DNA from: Bhargavaea changchunensis
GTDB lineage: Bacteria; Bacillota; Bacilli; Bacillales_A; Planococcaceae
DNA: 64,000 nt
Reading direction: 5' to 3'
NCBI RefSeq assembly: GCF_042665595.1
Contig: NZ_JBHTCT010000035.1
Location: 1-64,000, forward strand
Part shown: positions 49,293 to 58,719 of the stretch, piece by piece
How the letters are laid out: each line of letters begins with the position of its first letter
Position numbering within the stretch: position 1 is the first letter of the stretch
Made by a program: the position numbers and the translations under genes
Notes under the pieces: model-generated
What the model was told of the DNA's origin: nothing
The model's input: only the letters and a program-made list of their open reading frames with translations
Databases searched by the model: none

Positions 49293-49538
49293 ATGGAACA
49301 TTACTATTCGTACGCGGAATTCCTGAAAGCGGTCGGCAAGGGTCAGGCGAGTCCGTCTGAGCAGCTGCTGAACGACATTTACATGGACCTGTTCCTGAAG
49401 CATGTGCACCGTGAACAGACGAGGGAACGGTTGCTTAACCTGATCGACGAGGCACTGGACAAAAAAGACGTGGAAGCCTTCAACCTGCACACCGAACAGC
49501 TGAATCAGCTGGATGACGACGAAACCGGGAAACCGTAA
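49293..49538 (+). CDS. yhzC: YhzC-like IDEAL-domain protein
   Basis: An 81-aa acidic protein. EHYYSYAEFLKAVGKGQASP opens, and LLNLIDEALDKKDVEAFNLH contains the IDEAL motif that names the domain. The B. subtilis small IDEAL protein YhzC is also beside comK. Function unknown. GGTGG eight bases before the ATG at 49293. Confidence 0.75.
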   Translation: MEHYYSYAEFLKAVGKGQASPSEQLLNDIYMDLFLKHVHREQTRERLLNLIDEALDKKDVEAFNLHTEQLNQLDDDETGKP

Positions 49539-49575
49539 CTCTGGAGGATTGCTGACATCATGCCGAAATCATATT

Positions 49576-49630
49576 GTTGAACCGTCCGTACTGAAGGGGA
49601 TCTGAGCCCTGTGTGCGGGCGGTTTTGTGT
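49576..49630 (+). terminator. Terminator after yhzC
   Basis: AACCGTCCG...GGGCGGTT outer stem (imperfect) with an inner AGGG...CCCT pair, then TTTTG. Confidence 0.6.
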
Positions 49631-49711
49631 GTCCGGATCCGTTCAGACCGCCTGCCCGGAGAAGGGAATGACCGCTCCGTTTCCTCAAAAAACCGGCATC
49701 AGATTGATAGA

Positions 49712-49756
49712 AAACACCTGTTCGCTTTTTGCTCGAGAAGAATAGGGGAATATGAT
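49712..49756 (+). promoter_or_regulatory. LexA box and promoter of uvrBA
   Basis: AAAACACCTGTTCG (49712-49725) is a LexA box with one mismatch (read on the other strand CGAACAGGTGTTTT). It abuts a TTTGCT...TATGAT promoter (49729 and 49751, spacer 16). SOS control of uvrBA is well known in B. subtilis. Confidence 0.75.
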
Positions 49757-49809
49757 ACGATAGTGACATTATCGTGAGTTTCATGAAAGCAATCGGAAGG
49801 GGACGGGAC

Positions 49810-51792
49810 ATGGTCCAGAAATTTGAACTGCAGGCACCGTATGAGCCCTTGGGCGATCAGCCGAGGGCAATCGACCGGCTGATCGCCGGCGTCAGGGAAG
49901 GCAAGCGCCACCAGACGCTTCTCGGGGCGACGGGGACGGGGAAAACGTTCACCGTCTCGAACGTACTGACGGAGATCAACAAGCCGACGCTCGTCATCGC
50001 GCACAACAAGACGCTCGCCGGCCAGCTGTACAGCGAGTTCAAGGAATTCTTCCCGAACAACGCCGTCGAATACTTTGTCAGCTACTACGACTACTACCAG
50101 CCGGAGGCCTACGTGCCGTCGACGGATACGTATATCGAAAAGGATGCGAGCATCAACGATGAGATCGACAAGCTGCGCCACTCTGCGACGTCTTCGCTGT
50201 TTGAGCGGAATGACGTCCTGATTGTGGCGTCGGTGTCGTGCATCTACGGTCTCGGTAACCCGGACGAATACCGCGAGATGCTCGTGTCGCTCCGGGTGGG
50301 CATGGAGATCAGCCGCAACGAGCTGCTGCGCCGGTTCGTCGACATCCAGTACAACCGGAATGACATGAACTTCATCCGCGGGACGTTCCGCGTACGCGGG
50401 GACGTCGTGGAGATCTTCCCGGCATCGCGCGACGAGCGCTGCATCCGGATCGAGTTTTTCGGCGACGAGATTGACCGCCTTCGCGAGGTTGATGCGCTGA
50501 CAGGCGAGATCCTCGGTGACCGTGATCACGTCGCGATCTTCCCGGCTTCCCACTTCGTCACGCGTGAGGAAAAGATGAAAAAGGCGATCGAGAATATCGA
50601 AGCCGAGCTGGAGGATCAGCTGAAAGCGCTGCGCGCGGAGGACAAGCTGTTGGAGGCCCAGCGGCTCGAGCAGCGCACGCGCTATGACCTGGAAATGATG
50701 AAGGAGATGGGCTTCTGCTCAGGGATCGAGAACTATTCCCGTCACCTGACCCTAAAGCCGGCGGGTGCGACGCCGTACACGCTTCTCGACTACTTCCCGG
50801 ACGACTTCCTGATGATCATTGACGAGAGTCACGTGACCCTTCCGCAGATCCGCGGCATGTACAACGGTGACCAGGCGAGGAAGCAGGTGCTCGTGGACCA
50901 CGGGTTCCGCCTGCCGTCGGCACTCGACAACCGCCCGCTGAAGTTCGAGGAGTTCGAGGCGCGGCTCCGACAGGCGATCTATGTGTCGGCGACGCCCGGC
51001 CCGTACGAACTCGAGCATTCACCGGAAATGGTCGAACAGATCATCCGGCCGACGGGACTGCTTGATCCGGTCATCGAAGTGCGTCCGATCGAGGGGCAGA
51101 TCGATGACCTGATCGACGAGATCCAGGAGCGCATCAAGAAAAACGAGCGCGTCCTGATCACGACGCTGACGAAGAAGATGTCGGAAGACCTTACCGACTA
51201 CCTGAAGGAAATCGGCATCAAGGTCAACTACCTCCACTCCGAGATCAAGACGCTCGAGCGGATCGAGATCATCCGCGAGCTGCGTCTCGGTACCTACGAT
51301 GTGCTTGTCGGGATCAACCTCCTGCGGGAAGGGCTGGACATCCCGGAAGTGTCGCTTGTCGCCATACTCGATGCCGACAAGGAAGGGTTCCTGCGCTCCT
51401 CGCGCTCGCTGATCCAGACAATTGGGCGTGCCGCGCGGAACTCGAACGGGCACGTCATCATGTACGCCGACCGGATAACCGACTCGATGCGCATTGCGAT
51501 CGATGAAACCGCGCGGCGTCGCGAGAAGCAGATTGCCTACAACGAAGAGCACGGCATCACGCCGACGACGATCAATAAGCAGATCCGCGAATCGATCCGT
51601 GCGACACACGAGGCCGACGAAACGGCCACGTATGCGGAAAAGGCGACACAAGGGAAGAAACTGACGAAGGACGAGAAAGCAACGCTTCTCGCTTCCCTCG
51701 AAAAGGAAATGAAAGAAGCGGCAAAGGCACTCGACTTCGAACGGGCCGCCACGCTCCGCGATACGATACTCGAACTGAAAGCAGAGGGGTGA
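49810..51792 (+). CDS. uvrB: Excinuclease ABC subunit B
   Basis: A 660-aa DNA-damage-loading helicase. Walker A GATGTGKT at 39-46, the beta-hairpin region VSYYDYYQPEAYVPSTDTYI, DESHVTLPQIRGMYNGD, helicase motifs in the second half, and a C-terminal UVR domain (LEKEMKEAAKALDFERAATL) for UvrC contact. The ATG at 49810 follows AAGGGGACGG; the frame extends 12 codons upstream with no site. uvrA follows after seven bases. Confidence 0.97.
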   Translation: MVQKFELQAPYEPLGDQPRAIDRLIAGVREGKRHQTLLGATGTGKTFTVSNVLTEINKPTLVIAHNKTLAGQLYSEFKEFFPNNAVEYFVSYYDYYQPEAYVPSTDTYIEKDASINDEIDKLRHSATSSLFERNDVLIVASVSCIYGLGNPDEYREMLVSLRVGMEISRNELLRRFVDIQYNRNDMNFIRGTFRVRGDVVEIFPASRDERCIRIEFFGDEIDRLREVDALTGEILGDRDHVAIFPASHFVTREEKMKKAIENIEAELEDQLKALRAEDKLLEAQRLEQRTRYDLEMMKEMGFCSGIENYSRHLTLKPAGATPYTLLDYFPDDFLMIIDESHVTLPQIRGMYNGDQARKQVLVDHGFRLPSALDNRPLKFEEFEARLRQAIYVSATPGPYELEHSPEMVEQIIRPTGLLDPVIEVRPIEGQIDDLIDEIQERIKKNERVLITTLTKKMSEDLTDYLKEIGIKVNYLHSEIKTLERIEIIRELRLGTYDVLVGINLLREGLDIPEVSLVAILDADKEGFLRSSRSLIQTIGRAARNSNGHVIMYADRITDSMRIAIDETARRREKQIAYNEEHGITPTTINKQIRESIRATHEADETATYAEKATQGKKLTKDEKATLLASLEKEMKEAAKALDFERAATLRDTILELKAEG

Positions 51793-51799
51793 GATCCGC

Positions 51800-54670
51800 A
51801 TGAGAAACCAGGAAATCGTCATTCAGGGCGCGCGTGCGCACAACCTGAAGGACATCAATGTCACCATCCCGAGGGACAAGCTGGTCGTCGTGACCGGCCT
51901 GTCCGGCTCGGGCAAATCCTCGCTCGCCTTTGACACGATCTACGCAGAGGGGCAGCGTCGCTATGTGGAATCGCTGTCCGCTTATGCCCGGATGTTCCTC
52001 GGACAGATGGACAAGCCGGACGTGGACGCGATCGAAGGGCTGTCACCGGCAATCGCGATCGACCAGAAGACGACAAGCCGAAACCCGCGGTCGACCGTCG
52101 GGACGGTCACGGAAATCTCCGACTATCTCCGGCTTCTGTACGCGAGGATCGGCAAGCCGATCTGTCCGAATCACGGCATCGAGATTTCTTCCCAGACGGT
52201 CGAGCAGATGGTCGACCGGGTGATGGAGCTGCCGGAGCGGACGCGGCTCCAGATTCTCGCGCCTGTCGTCTCGGGACGCAAGGGCACGCACAAAAAGCTT
52301 CTGGAAGACATCAAGAAACAGGGCTATGTCCGCGTGAGGGTCAACGGGGAACTGTATGACCTGGACGATGACATCGACCTGAACAAAAACAAAAAGCACG
52401 ACATCGAGGTCGTCATCGACCGGATCGTCGTGAAGGACGATGTGGAAGGGCGCCTTTCGGATTCCCTCGAGACAGCGGCATCCCTTGCCGGCGGCCGCGC
52501 GATCATCGACATCATCGGCGGCGAAGAACTCATCTACAACGAACACCATGCCTGCCCGATTTGCGGGTTCTCGATCGGCGAGCTCGAGCCGCGGCTGTTC
52601 TCGTTCAACAGCCCATTCGGCGCCTGCCCGGAATGTGACGGGCTCGGCTCCAAGCTAGAGGTCGATCCGGACCTCGTCATCCCGGACAAAAGCCTGTCAC
52701 TCGCCGAAGGTGCCATCGCCCCTTGGGAGCCGACGAGTTCCCAATACTATCCTGAGCTTCTGAAGGCGATCTGCAAGCATTACGGAATCTCCATGGATGT
52801 GCCGGTAAGCGAGCTTCCAAACAGCCAGCTGGACAAGATCCTTCACGGTTCCGGAAATGACCGGATCCGCTTCCGGTATACGAATGAATTCGGGAAGACC
52901 CGGGACAATCAGATTTATTTTGAAGGGGTGCTCAAAAACGTCGAGCGCCGCTACCGCGAGACAAGTTCCGACTGGATCCGTGAGCAGATGCAAAAATACA
53001 TGGCGGAGCGGCCGTGCCCGGTCTGCCAGGGTGACCGTCTCAAGGAAGAGGCGCTTGCGGTGAAAGTCGCCGGCCTCAACATCTCACAGGTGACCCGGTT
53101 CCCGATAACGGAAGCGGTCGAGTTTTTCCAGGGCCTCAACCTATCAGAGAACGACCGCGCGATCGCGAACCTGATCCTGAAAGAGATCAATTCACGGCTC
53201 GGCTTCCTCGTGAACGTCGGGCTGGATTACCTGTCGATGTCCCGCGCGGCGGGGACGCTGTCTGGCGGCGAAGCACAGCGGATCCGGCTGGCCACACAGA
53301 TCGGTTCGAAGCTGTCGGGCGTCCTTTATATCCTCGATGAGCCGTCGATCGGCCTCCATCAGCGTGACAACGACAAGCTGATCGGCACGCTCAAGGAAAT
53401 GCGAGACCTCGGCAACACGCTCATCGTCGTCGAGCACGATGAAGATACGATGATGGCCGCCGACCACCTGATCGACATCGGACCTGGCGCCGGCCTGCAC
53501 GGCGGGGAGGTCATCGCGCAGGGTACGCCTCAGGAAGTGGCGGAGAACCCGGATTCCATCACGGGCGATTACCTGAGCGGCAGGAAATTCATTCCGATTC
53601 CGGTTGAGCGGCGCAAGCCGGACGGCCGGACCGTCCGCATCGAGGGCGCGTCGGAAAACAACCTGAAGAACATCGACGCCGACTTCCCGCTCGGCCAGTT
53701 CATCGCCGTCACCGGGGTTTCCGGTTCAGGAAAGTCGACGCTCGTCAACGAAATCCTCTATAAGACACTGGCACAGAAGCTGAACCGGGCCAAGGCGAAG
53801 CCGGGTGCCTATGCAGCCATTTCGGGCCTGGAAGAACTTGAGAAAGTCATCGACATCGACCAGTCGCCGATCGGCCGTACCCCGCGCTCTAACCCGGCGA
53901 CATATACCGGTGTGTTCGACAACATCCGCGACCTGTTCGCCTCGACGAACGACGCAAAGGTCCGAGGCTTCCAGAAGGGCCGCTTCAGCTTCAACGTCAA
54001 GGGCGGTAGATGCGAGGCGTGCAAGGGGGACGGCATCATCAAGATCGAGATGCACTTCCTGCCGGATGTCTATGTCCCGTGCGAAGTGTGCCACGGACGC
54101 CGTTACAACCGGGAGACCCTCGAAGTCCGATACAAGGGCAAGAACATCTCAGACGTGCTCGACATGACTGTGTCGGACGCGGCGGTGTTCTTCGAGAATA
54201 TCCAGAAGATCCACCGGAGGCTGCAGACACTTGTCGACGTCGGACTCGGCTATGTGAAGCTCGGCCAGCCGGCGACGACGCTCTCCGGCGGGGAGGCCCA
54301 GCGGGTCAAGCTCGCCTCTGAACTGCATCGCCGGTCAAACGGCAAGTCGTTCTATATCTTGGATGAGCCGACGACCGGCCTTCATGCACATGACATCTCG
54401 CGCCTTCTGGAAGTGCTCCACCGTCTTGTGGACAACGGCAACACGGTACTGGTCATCGAGCACAACCTCGATGTCATCAAGACGGTCGACCATATCATCG
54501 ACCTGGGGCCGGAGGGCGGCGACCGCGGCGGGCAGATCATTGCGACGGGCACCCCGGAGCAAGTGGCGGAAGTCCGTGAATCCTATACGGGCCGCTACCT
54601 GAAGCCGATCCTTGAACGCGACCGGAAGCGGACAGACGCGCTTCTTGCGGAAGCCGAAGGACGGGCCTGA
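51800..54670 (+). CDS. uvrA: Excinuclease ABC subunit A
   Basis: A 956-aa ABC-type damage sensor. Two ATPase modules: GLSGSGKSSLAFDTIYAEG near the start and GVSGSGKSTLVNEIL in the second half, each with its LSGGEAQR signature and ILDEPS/TTGLH Walker B. Zinc modules CPICGF...CPECDG and CEACKGDG...CEVCHG are intact. Full length. Scans DNA with UvrB and loads it at lesions. Confidence 0.97.
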   Translation: MRNQEIVIQGARAHNLKDINVTIPRDKLVVVTGLSGSGKSSLAFDTIYAEGQRRYVESLSAYARMFLGQMDKPDVDAIEGLSPAIAIDQKTTSRNPRSTVGTVTEISDYLRLLYARIGKPICPNHGIEISSQTVEQMVDRVMELPERTRLQILAPVVSGRKGTHKKLLEDIKKQGYVRVRVNGELYDLDDDIDLNKNKKHDIEVVIDRIVVKDDVEGRLSDSLETAASLAGGRAIIDIIGGEELIYNEHHACPICGFSIGELEPRLFSFNSPFGACPECDGLGSKLEVDPDLVIPDKSLSLAEGAIAPWEPTSSQYYPELLKAICKHYGISMDVPVSELPNSQLDKILHGSGNDRIRFRYTNEFGKTRDNQIYFEGVLKNVERRYRETSSDWIREQMQKYMAERPCPVCQGDRLKEEALAVKVAGLNISQVTRFPITEAVEFFQGLNLSENDRAIANLILKEINSRLGFLVNVGLDYLSMSRAAGTLSGGEAQRIRLATQIGSKLSGVLYILDEPSIGLHQRDNDKLIGTLKEMRDLGNTLIVVEHDEDTMMAADHLIDIGPGAGLHGGEVIAQGTPQEVAENPDSITGDYLSGRKFIPIPVERRKPDGRTVRIEGASENNLKNIDADFPLGQFIAVTGVSGSGKSTLVNEILYKTLAQKLNRAKAKPGAYAAISGLEELEKVIDIDQSPIGRTPRSNPATYTGVFDNIRDLFASTNDAKVRGFQKGRFSFNVKGGRCEACKGDGIIKIEMHFLPDVYVPCEVCHGRRYNRETLEVRYKGKNISDVLDMTVSDAAVFFENIQKIHRRLQTLVDVGLGYVKLGQPATTLSGGEAQRVKLASELHRRSNGKSFYILDEPTTGLHAHDISRLLEVLHRLVDNGNTVLVIEHNLDVIKTVDHIIDLGPEGGDRGGQIIATGTPEQVAEVRESYTGRYLKPILERDRKRTDALLAEAEGRA

Positions 54671-54691
54671 CGGATTTTTCTGACAGGGTGA

Positions 54692-54718
54692 TGAAACTTT
54701 TCCGGTTCCCGGCACGTA
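54692..54718 (+). promoter_or_regulatory. Sigma-W-type promoter of yvlB
   Basis: TGAAAC (54692-54697), 17-base spacer, CGTA (54715-54718), matching the B. subtilis ECF sigma-W consensus. The yvl genes belong to the sigma-W regulon there. Confidence 0.75.
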
Positions 54719-54767
54719 TCATAACTATCAACGGAAGCGCCATGCCGCTTTCGAAGGAGGAACGCAC

Positions 54768-55988
54768 ATGAAAGACGAGAAAAGCCGTATTCTGGACATG
54801 CTGGAACAAGGGACTATCAGCGCAGACGAAGCATTGCGTCTTTTGGAAAAGTTCGAGAGCAACCGGGAAGCCGTGAAGGATAGCCATCCGGAAATCCGTG
54901 ACGGGCAAGCGGACAAGCAGGAAACAGATTCCCAGCCTGCATCGGCCGGTGAGGAAGCGGACAACTGGCAGGGGGACTTCCAAGAAGACGCCCAGCCGGA
55001 AAGCGAAGAACACCGCTCCGGAAAACAGGCATCGATGGACGACTTCCTGGAAGACGTCCGCCGCGACTTTACGACGATCGGCAACCGGTTCATGCAGTTC
55101 ATGCAGACGGCGGTCGACCGCGTGAAGACGTTCGACCTCGACAAGCCATTTGGCGAGCCGATCGTTTTCCGGGAGACCTTCTCCAAAAGTGCAGAGGGTA
55201 TCGAAGAGATTACTGTCGACTTATCGATGGGCAGCTTTGACATCCGGATCGGAGAAGGGGAAGAGCTCCGGGCCGAGTGCGAAGTGAAGGTGCACCGCGC
55301 GGAAGACGAGGCAGAGGCGAAGCGGGAATTCGGAGAACGATTCCTCTTCATCACGGATGGCAGCCGCCTACGCGTCACGAACGACCAAAAGATGACCCAG
55401 GTGAATGTCGTGCTTCATGTGCCTGAAAAGCAATATAAGAAACTCTCTGTGCGCATGTTCAACGGCACATTCAAATCCGGCGCCGGACTGACGGCGGCAA
55501 ATGTGAGGGTGCGCACGGCCAACGGCAAAATCGAGGCGGATAATCTCCACTTCGATGAGGCGGAGTTCGAGACTGCAAACGGTGCGATCCGCCTGACGGA
55601 CATCCACGGCGAGCAGGTTGAGGCCGAGACGCTCAACGGCCGGATCGACATCGACGGCATGCTGAAGGACATCGAGGCCCAGTCGGTGAACGGCCATGTC
55701 ATCGTCACGACACGCGATGCCGAATCCCGCAAGGTGGAGGCTACCGCCATGTCCGGAAGCGTAGAAGTATATGTGCCGCAGGATGCCGGCATTGAAGGGG
55801 AAGTTTCCTCGAACTTTGGCCGGATGGATATCCGCATGCCGGACATCACCCGGACAAAGGAACAGGAGCAACTGCTGCAGAAATCCATCCGATTCCGCAA
55901 AGAAGGCGGCAACCCGGATCTTCCTCCGCTCCGCATCAAGGGCGAGGCCAAGACGGGCACCATCATCGTCGGCTATATCGGAAACTGA
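54768..55988 (+). CDS. yvlB: YvlB-like DUF4097 protein
   Basis: A 406-aa protein. The N-terminal KSRILDMLEQGTISADEALR is the short SHOCT-like helix pair of YvlB. An acidic linker with Glu/Asp runs of low complexity (about 45-95) leads to a DUF4097 beta-helix (from about 130) with repeated strands such as NGTFKSGAGLTAANVRVRTA and ANGAIRLTDIHGEQVEA. No signal peptide. B. subtilis YvlB sits in yvlABCD; here the gene stands alone. Likely part of the envelope-stress response. Confidence 0.85.
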   Translation: MKDEKSRILDMLEQGTISADEALRLLEKFESNREAVKDSHPEIRDGQADKQETDSQPASAGEEADNWQGDFQEDAQPESEEHRSGKQASMDDFLEDVRRDFTTIGNRFMQFMQTAVDRVKTFDLDKPFGEPIVFRETFSKSAEGIEEITVDLSMGSFDIRIGEGEELRAECEVKVHRAEDEAEAKREFGERFLFITDGSRLRVTNDQKMTQVNVVLHVPEKQYKKLSVRMFNGTFKSGAGLTAANVRVRTANGKIEADNLHFDEAEFETANGAIRLTDIHGEQVEAETLNGRIDIDGMLKDIEAQSVNGHVIVTTRDAESRKVEATAMSGSVEVYVPQDAGIEGEVSSNFGRMDIRMPDITRTKEQEQLLQKSIRFRKEGGNPDLPPLRIKGEAKTGTIIVGYIGN

Positions 55989-56001
55989 AGAACATCAAAA
56001 A

Positions 56002-56036
56002 GACGGAAGGCACAAGTGGCCTTCCGTCCTTTTTTG
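56002..56036. terminator. Terminator of yvlB
   Basis: GACGGAAGGC/GCCTTCCGTC with a 7-nt loop and CTTTTTTG; A-run on the other side. Confidence 0.85.
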
Positions 56037-56056
56037 CGTCTGGGTGTCCGTCTTGC

Positions 56057-56132
56057 GAAAGTGATGAATCGGTCGGTGAAAGTGACGAAAGCCTCCTTGA
56101 AAGTGACGAAAGGCGTCTTGAAAGTGACGAAT
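56057..56132. repeat. 21-bp phased array, family A' (four units)
   Basis: GAAAGTGA(T/C)GAA begins at 56057, 56078, 56099 and 56120, exactly 21 bp apart, with variable 9-base spacers. Lies between the yvlB terminator and the convergent amidase gene. Same unit as at 17976. Confidence 0.8.
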
Positions 56133-56163
56133 CAGCTGACCCCGATACCCGATCCCATACGGC

Positions 56164-56721
56164 CTATTGCCCCTTGCCGTAATACCAGTTGATCACGGCG
56201 AATGCAATGGCGCGGGCACATTGCCTCCTGTACCGATCATTTTTCAGGAGCCCGGCTTCCGTGCGGTTGGTCATGAATCCGCACTCTAAAAGGACAGCGG
56301 GCATGCGGGTCTCGCGGACGACGGCGAAGTTGGCGCGCTTGACTCCGCGGTTTCTCCGGCCGGTGGCGGAGACGAGCGCCGCCTGGACATGTCCCGCGAG
56401 CAGTTCCGACTGGCGCTGTGCACGCGGATAGATATAGGTCTCGATGCCATTCGCCTCATTCCAGCCCGTGCCGTACGCATTGGCGTGGATCGAGATATAA
56501 GCATCGGCCCCCCAGCTGTTCGCCTTGCGCACACGTTCCGCCAGCGGAACGTCACGACCTGATGCATGTGCCGTCATCACCGTGATTCCTTCGGCCTTGA
56601 GAAGCTTTTCTGCATACGCTGAAACCGATGTGTTAAAGGCAAATTCCAGCATTGATCCGTCGGGCGTCCGCTTGCCCGGTGTTGTGGGTCCGTGGCCGGC
56701 ATCCAGCATGATTTTCTTCAT
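56164..56721 (-). CDS. N-acetylmuramoyl-L-alanine amidase (Amidase_3)
   Basis: A 185-aa zinc amidase that cuts the bond between MurNAc and the stem peptide. His10 in LDAGHG, Glu26, His in YISIHAN and Glu in LLECGFMTN are the metal/catalytic residues. No signal peptide or cell-wall-binding domain is present, so export would need another route or a holin-like partner. GGAGGTGT seven bases before the ATG at 56721; a TTG two codons earlier is too close to it. Resembles CwlD-type and phage amidases. Confidence 0.88.
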   Translation of the reverse strand: MKKIMLDAGHGPTTPGKRTPDGSMLEFAFNTSVSAYAEKLLKAEGITVMTAHASGRDVPLAERVRKANSWGADAYISIHANAYGTGWNEANGIETYIYPRAQRQSELLAGHVQAALVSATGRRNRGVKRANFAVVRETRMPAVLLECGFMTNRTEAGLLKNDRYRRQCARAIAFAVINWYYGKGQ

Positions 56722-56871
56722 CTTCAATACACCTCCGCCTGTTACATAGAGCTGTAAGGCATGGCGGATACACCCGAATCAGGGCTTTCGGATAAAAGCG
56801 ATGTTCATTGACCGAATCTTTGTTAGAATATAGGGCATGGCCGACATTCGGCAGCGAAGGGGGCAATGCCG

Positions 56872-57807
56872 ATGGATCACGTGACGGTAAAAGACGTGAT
56901 GGAACGTTTCGGACTTGAACTGTCTGCGGGCGCGGAAGGGGTCGGGCGGCATATCGCCAGCAGCGACATTTCCCGTCCCGGACTTGAAGTGGCCGGCTTC
57001 TTCGAATATTACCCGGCGAACCGCATTCAACTCCTGGGGAAAAGCGAGATCTCATTTTTCTCGATGCTTCCCCGTCTTGACAAGATGGAGCGCGCCCGGA
57101 AGCTCTGCTCTCCGGACACGCCCATGATTGTCGTCTGCCACAGCATGCGGATTCCTCCGGAACTTGTGGCGGCGGCGGAGGAGGAGCAGGTGCCGCTCTT
57201 ATCGTCACCGATGACGACGACCAAACTGTCGAACAAATTGAGCGACTTCCTCGAAAACCGTCTTGCTCCGATGACGGCGGTGCATGGCGTCCTGCTTGAT
57301 ATCTATGGGCTTGGCGTCCTGATCACGGGCAAAAGCGGCATCGGCAAAAGCGAGGTGGCGCTCGACTTGGTCAAGCGCGGGCACCGGCTCGTCGCGGATG
57401 ACATGGTGGAAATCCGACAGGTGGCGGAAGACACTTTGGTCGGCAATCCGCCGGAGCTGCTCCGCCATCTGCTTGAGATCCGCGGGCTCGGCATCATCGA
57501 TGTACAGATGCTTTTCGGGGCGAGCGCCATCCGTGACTTCAAGCGCATCACGCTCGTCATTGACCTGGAACTTTGGGATCCGGGACGTACCTATGACCGT
57601 CTTGGGCTCGAGGAAGAGAAACTGAAAATCCTCGATACCGAGCTGACACGGCTCACCGTGCCGGTGCGTCCGGGACGGAACATGTCGTCAATCGTCGAGG
57701 TGGCGGCGATGAACCATCGAATGAAGCAAATGGGCATGAACGCAGCCGAGCAGTTTTCCGATCGGCTGAACGATATGATCGGACGGGAACAGGACCCGTC
57801 CTACTAA
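56872..57807 (+). CDS. hprK: HPr(Ser) kinase/phosphorylase
   Basis: A 311-aa bifunctional enzyme that phosphorylates or dephosphorylates HPr and Crh at Ser46 and so sets carbon catabolite repression through CcpA. Walker A G153-KSGIGKS160 is at the same numbers as in B. subtilis, and LLEIRGLGIIDVQMLFG is the HprK signature loop. The ATG at 56872 has eight-base spacing to AAGGGGGC; an ATG at 56866 is too close. Heads a six-gene stretch. Fits the cre candidates elsewhere in the window. Confidence 0.96.
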   Translation: MDHVTVKDVMERFGLELSAGAEGVGRHIASSDISRPGLEVAGFFEYYPANRIQLLGKSEISFFSMLPRLDKMERARKLCSPDTPMIVVCHSMRIPPELVAAAEEEQVPLLSSPMTTTKLSNKLSDFLENRLAPMTAVHGVLLDIYGLGVLITGKSGIGKSEVALDLVKRGHRLVADDMVEIRQVAEDTLVGNPPELLRHLLEIRGLGIIDVQMLFGASAIRDFKRITLVIDLELWDPGRTYDRLGLEEEKLKILDTELTRLTVPVRPGRNMSSIVEVAAMNHRMKQMGMNAAEQFSDRLNDMIGREQDPSY

Positions 57808-57849
57808 GCCGGCAATCCCGCCGGTGTGCACGGAAGAAGGGGTCATTGA

Positions 57850-58659
57850 ATGCAGTTTACTCTCGCGGCGATCGATCCGATCGCCTTTTCTCTCGGACCG
57901 ATCGACGTCCGGTGGTACGGGATCCTCATTGCGACAGGAATCGTGCTCGGGTTCCTCGTCGTTCAGCGGGAAGCGGTGAAGAGGGGCCTCCATCCCGACT
58001 TCATGACGGACTTCCTCATCTGGGCAGTGCCGATCTCAATCGTGGGTGCCCGGCTCTACTATGTCATCTTCCAGTGGGAGTACTACCGGGACGATCCCGG
58101 AAGAATCTTCAAGATCTGGGAAGGCGGGCTCGCCATTCACGGCGCGCTGATCGCGGCAGTGATTACGGCCATCATCTATACAAGGAAGCACGGTGTATCA
58201 TTCTGGAAAGTCGCGGACATCACGGCACCCGGCCTGCTCATCGGCCAGATTCTCGGCCGATGGGGTAACTTCGTGAATCAGGAAGCGCACGGCGGGCCGG
58301 TCGCAGATGACTGGTGGGGCTATTCCGCACTGCCGGACTGGATCGTCAATCAGATGACAATCGATGGCGTGACCTATCATCCGACGTTCCTTTATGAATC
58401 GGTCTGGAACCTGATCGGACTTTTGCTGATCTTGTTTGTACTCCGCCGGATGAATCCGGAGCGCGGCGTCATTTTCCTGTTTTACATCGCATGGTACTCG
58501 TTCGGCCGCTTCTTCATCGAGGGAATGCGGACGGACAGCCTGATGGCTTCCGGCCTGAAGGCGGCACAGATTGTCTCGATGATCGGGTTCTTCGGCGCGA
58601 TCGTGATTTATGTGGTCCGCCGGTTCGTGATGAATATCCGCACACGCTATAAAGAATAA
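57850..58659 (+). CDS. lgt: Prolipoprotein diacylglyceryl transferase
   Basis: A 269-aa membrane enzyme that transfers diacylglycerol to the lipobox cysteine of prolipoproteins. About seven helices; GGLAIHGALIAA (essential His) and GRWGNFVNQEAHGG (signature) are intact, and IAWYSFGRFFIEGMRTDSL near the end. It would modify the DUF1541 lipoprotein, among others. AAGGGGT before the ATG. Confidence 0.96.
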   Translation: MQFTLAAIDPIAFSLGPIDVRWYGILIATGIVLGFLVVQREAVKRGLHPDFMTDFLIWAVPISIVGARLYYVIFQWEYYRDDPGRIFKIWEGGLAIHGALIAAVITAIIYTRKHGVSFWKVADITAPGLLIGQILGRWGNFVNQEAHGGPVADDWWGYSALPDWIVNQMTIDGVTYHPTFLYESVWNLIGLLLILFVLRRMNPERGVIFLFYIAWYSFGRFFIEGMRTDSLMASGLKAAQIVSMIGFFGAIVIYVVRRFVMNIRTRYKE

Positions 58660-58719
58660 GTCAGCAGACGGCCCGGCTGAGCGGGCCTGAAAGATAAGCA
58701 AAGGATGTCGAACTGAAAC

